A stretch of 9,631 bases of DNA from assembly GCA_015222295.1 (NCBI GenBank), contig JADFUZ010000139.1, positions 1 through 9,631 on the forward strand. Direction: 5' to 3'. A model generated the notes under the pieces. That model was not told the origin of the DNA. It saw only the letters and a program-made list of their open reading frames with translations, and did no database searches. Positions 1 through 5,934 of this stretch are shown here, one piece after another. A program made the translations under genes and the position numbers. Position 1 is the stretch's first letter, and each line of letters starts with the position of its first letter. Source of the stretch: Chloroflexota bacterium (GTDB lineage: Bacteria > Chloroflexota > Dehalococcoidia > GIF9 > AB-539-J10).

Positions 1-1462
1 CCACCATGTCAACGCCCAGTTCGTCTTTGAGTGCGTCGTAGCCTATACCGGGCGCGCTCTCCTTCACCTTGTTCACCACTACCGAGGCCTCTCTGCCGCT
101 ATTAGTGGCAATGCAACGCAGAGGCTCTTCGAGGGCTCGTTTCAGTATGGCGATGCCGGTAGCCTCATCACCTTTGGCCTTGACCTTGTTCAGCGCCGAC
201 ACGCAACTCAGAAGGGCAACGCCCCCGCCGGCCAGGATCCCTTCTTCCACGGCGGCGCGGGTAGCTGAGAGAGCGTCCTCCACGCGGTGCTTTTTCTCCT
301 TGAGTTCTACCTCGGTACCGGCACCTACCTTAATCACTGCCACGCCGCCGGCCAACTTAGCCAGCCGCTCCTGCAGTTTCTCCTTGTCGTAGTCGGAGGT
401 GCTGATATCGATCTCGGCTCTGATCTGCTTGATTCGCCCTTCGATGTCCTCGGACTTGCCTTTCCCCTCAACAATGGTGGTGTTGTCTTTATCCGCAACG
501 ACCTTTCTAGCTCGCCCCAGGTCCTCTACGGTCACTGTGTCCAGTTTCCTGCCGATCTCCTCGGAGATGACCTTGCCCCCGGTGAGAACGGCTATGTCCT
601 GGAGCATTGCCTTGCGCCTGTCGCCGAAGCCCGGTGCCTTGATTCCGAGGGGGCTCAAGGTGCCTCTCAGCTTGTTGACCACCAAGGTGGCCAGCGGCTC
701 TCCCTCAAGGTCTTCGGCGATGATGACGATATTCTTCGTGGTCTGAATGATTTTCTCGAGGGCAGGAAGAATATCGTTCAAAGCCGATATCTTCTTGTCG
801 GTAATGAGAATGTAGGGGTCTTCTAGCTCGACTCTCATCTGTTCCGCGTTGGTAATGAAGTAGGGGCTGATGTAACCACGGTCGAATTTCATACCCTCGA
901 CGAATTCCGTCTCGAATTGTAGCCCCTTGCCTTCTTCGACAGTGATGACACCATCCTTGCCCACCTTCTCCATCACATCGGCAATCAGGTCGCCGATTTC
1001 CTGATCCACGGCTGACAAAGCGGCCACCTGAGCCACCTGCTCCTTGCCTTTCACCGGGATAGACATCTTCTTGAGTTCATCAACTACAATGTTGACTCCT
1101 CTCTCAACGCCGCGTTTCAGGGCCTGGGAGTCAGCACCGGCGGCGATGTTCTTGAAGCCTTCGCCGACGATAGACTGGGCCAGGATAAGGGATGTGCTGG
1201 TCCCATCGCCGCACTGGTCGTTGGTCTTCGTAGCCGCCTCCTTCACCAACTGCGCCCCCATATTCTCAAATGGGTCGGGCAATTCTATCTCCTTGGCAAT
1301 GGAAACGCCGTCGTTGATAACGGTGGGGGCCCCAAATTTCTTGTCCAGTGCTACCGGGCGGCCGCGCGGCCCCAAAGTCACCCTGATTGCGTTGGCCAGC
1401 GTGTCGATACCTACCTTTAGTGCTTTTCTGGCTTCTTCGCCGAAAAGTAGCTGTTTTGCCAT
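1..1462 (-). CDS. groEL: Chaperonin GroEL (60 kDa), C-terminus cut by window edge
   Basis: GroEL forms the double-ring ATP-driven folding chamber of the cytoplasm and works with the GroES lid. I translated the minus strand from ATG at 1462 and the frame stays open for 487 codons to base 1. About 50-60 C-terminal residues of the usual ~540 are missing. Recognisable family stretches, in order, are FGAPTVINDGVSIAKEIEL, FENMGAQLVKEAATKTND, the nucleotide loop GDGTSTS, VEGMKFDRGYISPYF, KAPGFGDRRKAMLQDIA, SDYDKEKLQERLAKLAGGVA, VEDALSATRAAVEEGI and AGGGVALL. The catalytic Asp of GDGT and the Asp of VEDAL are both present. The nucleotide loop is slightly unusual: Gln-Cys precedes GDGTSTS where Ala-Ala or similar and GDGTTTA are common. 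An AGGAGG ribosome site (1470-1475) sits 7 nt before the start. groES ends 15 nt upstream, so the two are co-transcribed from the CIRCE promoter. Identity is certain; only the 3' end is unseen. Confidence 0.98.
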   Translation of the reverse strand, partial: MAKQLLFGEEARKALKVGIDTLANAIRVTLGPRGRPVALDKKFGAPTVINDGVSIAKEIELPDPFENMGAQLVKEAATKTNDQCGDGTSTSLILAQSIVGEGFKNIAAGADSQALKRGVERGVNIVVDELKKMSIPVKGKEQVAQVAALSAVDQEIGDLIADVMEKVGKDGVITVEEGKGLQFETEFVEGMKFDRGYISPYFITNAEQMRVELEDPYILITDKKISALNDILPALEKIIQTTKNIVIIAEDLEGEPLATLVVNKLRGTLSPLGIKAPGFGDRRKAMLQDIAVLTGGKVISEEIGRKLDTVTVEDLGRARKVVADKDNTTIVEGKGKSEDIEGRIKQIRAEIDISTSDYDKEKLQERLAKLAGGVAVIKVGAGTEVELKEKKHRVEDALSATRAAVEEGILAGGGVALLSCVSALNKVKAKGDEATGIAILKRALEEPLRCIATNSGREASVVVNKVKESAPGIGYDALKDELGVDMV

Positions 1463-1477
1463 TTCTCTACCTCCTTC

Positions 1478-1771
1478 TTATGAACTTCTCTTAGCCAGGA
1501 TATCGCTTTCGCGCATGATGACCACTTCTTCTTCGTCCAGCTTGAACTCAGTGCCAGCATACTTGGAATATATCACCTTGTCGCCCACCTTTACCTCCAT
1601 GGGCATGAGTTTGCCGTCCTCGGACAGTTTACCCGGGCCTACGGCAAGGATTTCCCCTTCCTGAGGTTTCTCTTTGGCGGTGTCCGGAAGGACAATTCCC
1701 CCCTTGCTGACTTCTTCCTTGGGGGTGGGTTTGATCACCACTCTGTCTCCCAGAGGCTTGATCTTGGTCAT
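1478..1771 (-). CDS. groES: Co-chaperonin GroES (10 kDa)
   Basis: GroES is the heptameric lid that caps GroEL and closes the folding chamber. The 97-residue product has the usual length. It begins MTKIKPLGDRVVIKP, followed by the mobile loop around residues 19-39 (EEVSKGGIVLPDTAKEKPQE), which docks on GroEL, then the conserved GEILAVGPGK and VKVGDKVIYSKYAGTE strands. ATG at 1771 is chosen because AAAGGAGG (1776-1783 on the complementary strand) lies just upstream and because the family starts at this point. A start five codons upstream, at 1786, would place the ribosome site inside the coding region. It is the first gene of the groES-groEL operon and is controlled by the CIRCE element. Nothing looks truncated. 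Confidence 0.98.
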   Translation of the reverse strand: MTKIKPLGDRVVIKPTPKEEVSKGGIVLPDTAKEKPQEGEILAVGPGKLSEDGKLMPMEVKVGDKVIYSKYAGTEFKLDEEEVVIMRESDILAKRSS

Positions 1772-1795
1772 GCTACCTCCTTTCACTAGAATATT

Positions 1796-1822
1796 TTAGC
1801 ACTCGGCGGCTAAGAGTGCTAA
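1796..1822. promoter_or_regulatory. CIRCE operator (HrcA binding site)
   Basis: Perfect inverted repeat TTAGCACTC, 9-nt spacer, GAGTGCTAA, identical in both arms to the CIRCE consensus. CIRCE is bound by the heat-shock repressor HrcA. It lies 25 nt upstream of the groES start and directly downstream of the -10 box, so it covers the predicted transcription start. Bound HrcA should therefore block initiation. The hrcA gene itself is not in the window. Confidence 0.97.
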
Positions 1823-1824
1823 TG

Positions 1825-1851
1825 ATTATAGCACAAGGGTTTCCAGTGCAA
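1825..1851 (-). promoter_or_regulatory. groES-groEL promoter with extended -10
   Basis: On the minus strand a perfect TATAAT (1825-1830) is preceded by TGC, giving an extended -10 (TGCTATAAT). The -35 is weak: TTGCAC at 1846-1851 with a short 15-nt spacer, or TTGTTG at 1849-1854 with 18 nt. The expected start is near 1818, inside the CIRCE element. This is a sigma-70-type housekeeping promoter under repressor control rather than a heat-shock sigma promoter. Confidence 0.8.
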
Positions 1852-1882
1852 CAAATCGTGGGGGCGTTTCCCAGGCAATGAC

Positions 1883-1911
1883 TTGATTTCTTACACTACT
1901 CCGTGTATAAA
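1883..1911 (+). promoter_or_regulatory. Promoter of the XRE-type regulator gene
   Basis: TTGATT (1883-1888) and TATAAA (1906-1911) are separated by exactly 17 nt, a good sigma-70 match. The expected transcription start, about 7 nt past the -10, is 1918-1920. That coincides with the GTG/ATG start codons of the next gene, so the transcript is probably leaderless. No Shine-Dalgarno sequence is seen upstream of those codons. Confidence 0.65.
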
Positions 1912-1919
1912 TATGGGTG

Positions 1920-2162
1920 ATGGGGCAGCGGCGAAGAAGACAATGGGATAGGGCACGCGTCCGGGCTCTGAGGCAGCATCTAGGCCTAACTCAAGAGAAG
2001 ATGGCTGAAGAGTTGGGGATACGGCAGCAGACGGTGAGCGAATGGGAGACGGGGGTGTACCGGCCTCGCGGCAGCTCAGATACGCTGCTGGGCATTGTTG
2101 CTGAGCGAAGCGGTTTCGCATACAGGACCAAGAAGGAGAATGAGAACGGTGACCTGGCGTGA
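1920..2162 (+). CDS. Small XRE/Cro-C1-type helix-turn-helix regulator
   Basis: An 80-residue basic protein that is almost entirely one HTH_3 domain. The Arg-rich N-terminus (GQRRRRQWDRARVRALR) leads into the first helix. LTQEKMAEELGIRQQTVSEW then gives a textbook XRE helix-turn-helix at about residues 24-43, followed by ETGVYRPRG and a closing helix (TLLGIVAERSGFAY). XRE proteins bind DNA as dimers and usually repress; no ligand or partner domain is present. The start may be ATG at 1920 or GTG at 1917. There is no ribosome site, and the promoter -10 ends only 8 nt before the ATG, which suggests leaderless translation. The DUF2851 gene follows 109 nt downstream on the same strand and may be co-transcribed. 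A target cannot be told from the sequence; autoregulation or control of the neighbour is a guess. Confidence 0.85.
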   Translation: MGQRRRRQWDRARVRALRQHLGLTQEKMAEELGIRQQTVSEWETGVYRPRGSSDTLLGIVAERSGFAYRTKKENENGDLA

Positions 2163-2255
2163 AGTAGGCTGCTATGGCTTTGCGAGTATCCCTGAGTTCC
2201 GCTCTGCGACCTGTGGTGGTGCCAAGGAGTCCAGGCAGTTGAGCCGAGCAACGTA

Positions 2256-2262
2256 GGGGAGG
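2256..2262 (+). promoter_or_regulatory. Ribosome binding site deciding a TTG start
   Basis: GGGGAGG, within the purine run GGGGAGGAAGG at 2256-2266, ends 9 nt before TTG at 2272. No ATG or GTG gives a better-placed start for the DUF2851 frame, so this site supports the TTG start. Confidence 0.6.
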
Positions 2263-2271
2263 AAGGTTTTT

Positions 2272-3588
2272 TTGGCCAGACTTACACGTAAACGGATAAA
2301 GGTCACCGAACAGTGGGCAGTTGAGGCGTGGCCGCAGCTCGTGGGGAGGGAGATGACTTGTGAAGGTGGCGAGAGATTAAGGCTGGTCTATCCGGGCAGG
2401 GTTAATGGTGGTGTGGGTCCCGACTTTCTAGACGCCGTTATCGTTATGGATGAAGCCGCTCTGGTGAAGGGAGATGTCGAGGTTCATGTTAGGTCGAGTG
2501 ATTGGTATAGGCACGGTCATTATCAGGATCCAGAGTACGACAGGGTGATAGTTCACGTGGTAGTGGAGAACGACGGCGAATCAACAACTCTGAGGCGGGA
2601 TGGTGGATCAATCCCGGTGTTATCGCTGTCGCGGGGCTTGTCACCGGTGGCAGGTGGGCATCTTCCCTGCTCGCAGACAAGAGAGCACAAAAGCGAAGAG
2701 AGCTTGAAGCGATTGCTTGAGGCCGCTGGTGAAGAGAGGTTCAGGAACAAGGCGAAGTCCTTTCGGGTGGAGCTAGCACGCGGAGAAGCAAGACAGGTGC
2801 TGTGGAAAAGTGTGAGCAGAGCTCTGGGCTATTCCAGGAACTCGAGGCCGTTCGAGGAGCTTGCTTGTAGACTGCCGCTCAAGTTCCTGGAGAAGCTTGA
2901 GTCACATGGGGGCCTGCTCCTGGAGCAGGCGTGGCTGCTGGGGATGGCTGGCTTGTTGCCCTGCCAGCGGTCAGAAGGGGTGTTCTTAGGTGAACAGGAG
3001 GCAGGGCACCTAGAGCGGATATGGGATTCGGTCGGAGATGGGGCCAGGGCCATGAGCGAAAACGACTGGCATTTCGGCCACATATATCCCAACAACTCAC
3101 CCGTGCGGCGGGTCATAGCTCAAAGCTACGTACTTCAGCGCTATCGCACGGATGGCCTCCTTGGGGGACTGTTGCAGCTAATACGTGAAACGCCCCTGGT
3201 AGTGGGGTATCGGCGGCTAGAGGACGGCCTGACTGTGTTGGGAGATGGGTACTGGCAGGAACATCGTGATTTTGGTCGCAAAACAAAGAGGGCGGCCCTT
3301 CTGGGGCGTAGCAAGGCGGGGGAAATCGCGGTCAACGTGCTGTTGCCGTTCGGTTATGCCTGGGGAGAGGCAAGCAAGGAACCTGAGTTGGAGGAGAAGG
3401 CTATTCAGCTCTATGCTTCTTACCCCAGGCTGGCGGAGAACGCGATCACACGTCACATGGTGAGACAACTTTGCCTGGAAGATATGTCTGATTCTACGGC
3501 CCGGCGTCAGCAAGGGCTGATTCATATCTTCAGGAATTACTGTCGTGAGGGGAACTGTTCCCGGTGCCTTGTGGTGAACCGAGGCTAA
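2272..3588 (+). CDS. DUF2851 family protein, function unknown
   Basis: A 438-residue soluble protein that I recognise as DUF2851. The N-terminal signature is PGRVNGGVGPDFLDAVI (about residues 41-57), then KGDVEVHVRSSDW (66-78), HGHYQDPEYD (81-90) and a hydrophobic VIVHVVVEN strand. The middle is helical and Arg/Leu-rich and includes NNSPVRRVIAQSYVL. The C-terminus has a small cysteine cluster, C424-x4-C429-x2-C432, possibly metal-binding. There is no signal peptide or membrane segment. The acidic-strand pattern PDF...GDVEVH recalls the Asp...Glu-x-Lys-like cores of PD-(D/E)XK nucleases, but His stands in the Lys place, so this is only a suggestion. The start is TTG with a good ribosome site. 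The gene follows the XRE regulator and overlaps convergent tsaD by 59 bp. The family assignment is fairly sure; the biochemical role is unknown. Confidence 0.82.
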   Translation: MARLTRKRIKVTEQWAVEAWPQLVGREMTCEGGERLRLVYPGRVNGGVGPDFLDAVIVMDEAALVKGDVEVHVRSSDWYRHGHYQDPEYDRVIVHVVVENDGESTTLRRDGGSIPVLSLSRGLSPVAGGHLPCSQTREHKSEESLKRLLEAAGEERFRNKAKSFRVELARGEARQVLWKSVSRALGYSRNSRPFEELACRLPLKFLEKLESHGGLLLEQAWLLGMAGLLPCQRSEGVFLGEQEAGHLERIWDSVGDGARAMSENDWHFGHIYPNNSPVRRVIAQSYVLQRYRTDGLLGGLLQLIRETPLVVGYRRLEDGLTVLGDGYWQEHRDFGRKTKRAALLGRSKAGEIAVNVLLPFGYAWGEASKEPELEEKAIQLYASYPRLAENAITRHMVRQLCLEDMSDSTARRQQGLIHIFRNYCREGNCSRCLVVNRG

Positions 3589-4579
3589 GGCTGGGTACGA
3601 CATCTAGCTCATAGCCATCTAGCTGGCCGTTCTGGAAATGGTAGTAGCCGCAGGCAGCGACCATAGCAGCGTTGTCGGTGCAAAGGTGGGGAGGGGGAAC
3701 ACGGGCCGGAAAGGGCGAGGCGTTCAAAAGCCGCTCGGTTAGCAACTTGTTGGCCGCTACCCCGCCGCTGAGGAGGATCTGTCTCACTCTGAATTCCCTT
3801 GCCGCCTCGATTGTTTTGGCAACCAGGACGTCTACTATGGCATATTGAAAGCTCGCCGCAGCGTCGGCTACCAGAGAAGGATTGGTCAGGATCTTTTCCT
3901 TTTGCACCAAGTGCCAGAGGGCAGTCTTCAAGCCGCTAAAGCTGAAGTCGTGGCTGCCCTTGAGCCAGGCTCGTGGCAGGGCCAGGTGTGGTGTTCCAGA
4001 GCTGGCCACTCGCTCGATGGCTGGGCCGCCGGGGTAGCCCAGGTTCAGGATCCTGGCGGCCTTGTCGAACGCCTCACCAGCGGCGTCATCGCGCGTTCGC
4101 CCCAGTTTCTCGAACTGTCCGTGTCCCCTCATCAGTATCAGGTCGCTATGCCCTCCGGAAACAATCAGGCAAAGGCAGGGGAATCGGATGTCTGCCTTCT
4201 CCTTTGGTGGCACGGTCAGCCAGTTGGCATAGATATGTGCCTCGAGGTGATTGATCCCGGCAATGGGCAACTGCGTTGCCAGAGCAATTGCCTTGGCGGT
4301 GTTGACCCCCACGAGCAAGGAGCCGGCCAAGCCCGGGCCGAAGGTTACAGCAATGCCGTCGATATCTTGCCAGGTGACACTGGCTTCAGACATGGCCTTG
4401 CTTATCACAGGAACGATGGTAAGGACGTGTTGCCTCGAGGCGACTTCTGGGACTATACCGCCATATCGACTGTGGATATCTATCTGAGAAGCTACGATGT
4501 TTGACATAATGTTATTGCCATCGGCAACAACTGCGGCTGCTGTTTCGTCACAGGAGGTCTCGATGCCCAGAATTCTCAT
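3530..4579 (-). CDS. tsaD: tRNA N6-threonylcarbamoyladenosine transferase TsaD
   Basis: TsaD (formerly Gcp/YgjD) transfers the threonylcarbamoyl group from TC-AMP to A37 of ANN-decoding tRNAs, acting with TsaB and TsaE in the cytoplasm. The 349-residue product begins MRILGIETSCDET. It has the metal-binding HLEAH (H111, H115), IVSGGHSDL, TRDDAAGEAFDKAARIL, GYPGGPAIE, FSFSGLKTAL, LSGGVAANK and CTDNAAMVA, which are all the ASKHA-type signatures of the family. The conserved part ends near DVVPSLSLG. The last ~16 residues are a Ser/Gly/Asn-rich tail encoded antisense to the end of the DUF2851 gene. CAGGAG (4583-4588) precedes the ATG and lies in the 12-nt gap after the HPP gene, so the two form an operon. 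tsaB and tsaE are not in the window. Identity is certain. Confidence 0.97.
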   Translation of the reverse strand: MRILGIETSCDETAAAVVADGNNIMSNIVASQIDIHSRYGGIVPEVASRQHVLTIVPVISKAMSEASVTWQDIDGIAVTFGPGLAGSLLVGVNTAKAIALATQLPIAGINHLEAHIYANWLTVPPKEKADIRFPCLCLIVSGGHSDLILMRGHGQFEKLGRTRDDAAGEAFDKAARILNLGYPGGPAIERVASSGTPHLALPRAWLKGSHDFSFSGLKTALWHLVQKEKILTNPSLVADAAASFQYAIVDVLVAKTIEAAREFRVRQILLSGGVAANKLLTERLLNASPFPARVPPPHLCTDNAAMVAACGYYHFQNGQLDGYELDVVPSLSLGSPQGTGNSSPHDSNS

Positions 4580-4591
4580 GTTCTCCTGATT

Positions 4592-5068
4592 CTAAACCAG
4601 ATCCTTGAAGAATGGCTTGAGGAAATGATGAGCTAGTGCTAGCAAGATAACGCTTGTCACCACTGCCACGGCGGCGTCATGGGAGAAACCCGTGATTGCC
4701 ATTCCGAGTGCGGTAGCTGCTGCCGGGGGGTGTTCTGTATCGATGGTGACCATTATGAGTACGGACAGCCCGACGGCAAGCGAGTATACCAGCATCGACA
4801 GACATACCCAAGGCTGAGGGAGCAGCGCGCAGAGAGAGCCAACGGCAAAGCCGACCAGATGCCCCCCGATGATGTTTCTGGACCGGGCAGTAATGTCTCC
4901 TGGCATGGCGAACACGATGAAGGCGGTAGCGCCTATGGCCGCTATTACCACGACATGCTCCAGGTTCAAGAGTAGCAGGAGAAGGAATATCGTAAGGGCG
5001 GCAAGGGAACTCTGGAAGACGTAGTTCTTCCAGTACGGGCGGAATTTCCTATCAATTCTGGCACTCAT
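4592..5068 (-). CDS. HPP family integral membrane protein
   Basis: A 158-residue membrane protein of the HPP family (PF04982). After a basic cytoplasmic start (RIDRKFRPYWKNY) there are about five hydrophobic segments, near residues 20-36, 38-54, 68-83, 88-107 and 131-148. The family hallmarks are GATAFIVFAMPGDITARSRN followed by IIGGHLVG (about 46-73) and the name-giving DTEHPPAAATALG (110-122). Plant-chloroplast and cyanobacterial members have been linked to nitrite transport; whether this one carries nitrite is inference. There is no fused CBS domain, and the length is typical of the stand-alone form. The ATG at 5068 has no strong ribosome site. A promoter about 100 nt upstream should serve both this gene and tsaD. 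Confidence 0.9.
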   Translation of the reverse strand: MSARIDRKFRPYWKNYVFQSSLAALTIFLLLLLLNLEHVVVIAAIGATAFIVFAMPGDITARSRNIIGGHLVGFAVGSLCALLPQPWVCLSMLVYSLAVGLSVLIMVTIDTEHPPAAATALGMAITGFSHDAAVAVVTSVILLALAHHFLKPFFKDLV

Positions 5069-5177
5069 CTGCGTGTTCGCCGGCTGAGGTGCCCAGACCC
5101 TAGACTAGCAAGAGACCTATGGAAAGCGACGAGCGCCAGCAGGTTGCGGCAGGAGCTTAGCATGTGTTTACATTGGT

Positions 5178-5206
5178 ATTCTAACGGAGGAAGAGCGTTG
5201 GGGCAA
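5178..5206 (-). promoter_or_regulatory. Promoter of the HPP-tsaD operon
   Basis: On the minus strand TTGCCC (5201-5206) and TAGAAT (5178-5183) are separated by 17 nt, a 4/6 and 5/6 match to sigma-70 boxes. The predicted start near 5171 leaves a leader of about 100 nt before the HPP ATG. The 207-nt gap between HPP and divergent mobA otherwise shows no gene. A weak plus-strand candidate for mobA (TTGCCT at 5218-5223 and TGCTAACCT ending near 5247) is not convincing. Confidence 0.55.
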
Positions 5207-5275
5207 CAGCTAGCGCGTTGCCTGTGATCCAGGTAGCGTGCTAACCTAGCTTTACCACATGAGGCAGCTTGGGCG

Positions 5276-5866
5276 ATGACCGGCATAATTCTGGCTGGGG
5301 GTAGGAGTTCGAGGTTTGGATTGGACAAGGTTCGGGCGACCATCAATGGGAAAAGCCTTATCCAGTGGGCAATTGACTGTCTTGCCCCCCTCAGCACGGA
5401 AATCATCATTGTAATTGGTCTGGAAGATTTCTTCGCTGCCCCATCGACGAAGATTCAGGTGATACGCGATGTGTATCCTGGAAAGGGCCCACTTGGTGGC
5501 CTCTACTCGGGTCTGCTAGGTTCATCTTTTCCTCGAGCTATTGTCATTGGCTGCGACATGCCGTTCGTAAGTGTTGCCTTGCTGGACTACATGACCCGAA
5601 TGCCTTCAGTCTTTGATGTTGTTGTTCCCCGGACAGGAAAGGGAGTAGAGCCACTATGCGCCATATACTCCAGGAGTTGCGTAGCGGCCATTCACAAGCT
5701 GCTGGAGCGCAATGAGTTGAGGATCGGCGAGCTTTTTGGCACGGTCAAGGTGAGATATGTCGAGGAGAATGAGATCGATGGACTTGACCCGGAGCACCTG
5801 AGCTTCTTCAACGTGAATACTCTGGCTCAACTCCGTGAGGCCAGAAAGCTGGCAGGGGAGAGCTGA
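5276..5866 (+). CDS. mobA: Molybdenum cofactor guanylyltransferase MobA
   Basis: MobA joins GMP from GTP to molybdopterin-Mo, making the MGD form of the cofactor used by DMSO-reductase-family enzymes such as formate dehydrogenases and nitrate reductases. The 196-residue length is typical. The GTP-binding loop LAGGRSSRFGLDK is at residues 6-18, GPLGGLYSGL at 71-80, the Mg-binding GCDMPF at 92-97 (D94), PLCAIYS at 126-132 and FNVNT at 178-182, all in the expected order for a Rossmann-type nucleotidyltransferase. Start at ATG 5276; only a weak GAGG (5260-5263) precedes it. It is divergent from HPP-tsaD and convergent with the FNT gene. No molybdoenzyme or other moa/moe gene is visible. The related MobA-like CTP transferases (MocA) are less likely given NVNT and the compact size. 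Confidence 0.93.
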   Translation: MTGIILAGGRSSRFGLDKVRATINGKSLIQWAIDCLAPLSTEIIIVIGLEDFFAAPSTKIQVIRDVYPGKGPLGGLYSGLLGSSFPRAIVIGCDMPFVSVALLDYMTRMPSVFDVVVPRTGKGVEPLCAIYSRSCVAAIHKLLERNELRIGELFGTVKVRYVEENEIDGLDPEHLSFFNVNTLAQLREARKLAGES

Positions 5867-5904
5867 GCGCCGGTCCTGCGACGTGAGTCGACGGGCGTGG
5901 AGGG

Positions 5905-5934
5905 AAGTGGTAGAGGCCGAAGCCTCTACCACTT
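5905..5934. terminator. Perfect hairpin between convergent genes (possible bidirectional terminator)
   Basis: A perfect 13-bp inverted repeat, AAGTGGTAGAGGC then CGAA then its complement. Read on the minus strand the loop is C(UUCG)G, one of the most stable RNA tetraloops. It sits 38 nt past the mobA stop and contains the last Lys-Trp-stop codons of the FNT gene. Neither strand has a T-tract after the stem, so it is not a standard intrinsic terminator. It may block 3' exonucleases or stop convergent transcription by another route. Confidence 0.6.

Noticed and set aside
69..1664. Several long plus-strand open frames opposite groEL and groES.
   Set aside because: They are antisense to the unbroken, highly conserved chaperonin genes, have low-complexity Ser/Pro-rich translations and no ribosome sites.
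2163..2271. Possible small RNA or tRNA in the gap between the XRE and DUF2851 genes.
   Set aside because: No cloverleaf, terminator hairpin or promoter could be recognised; only the DUF2851 ribosome site is supported.
1920..3588. XRE protein plus DUF2851 read as a toxin-antitoxin pair.
   Set aside because: The gene order and the 109-nt gap are not typical, DUF2851 at 438 residues is not a known toxin, and no toxin motif is visible.
3845..4504. A 219-codon plus-strand open frame inside tsaD.
   Set aside because: Antisense to a fully conserved TsaD frame; its translation shows no domain.
5207..5275. Candidate mobA promoter (TTGCCT and TGCTAACCT).
   Set aside because: The -10 matches only 3 of 6 bases; too weak to list as a feature.
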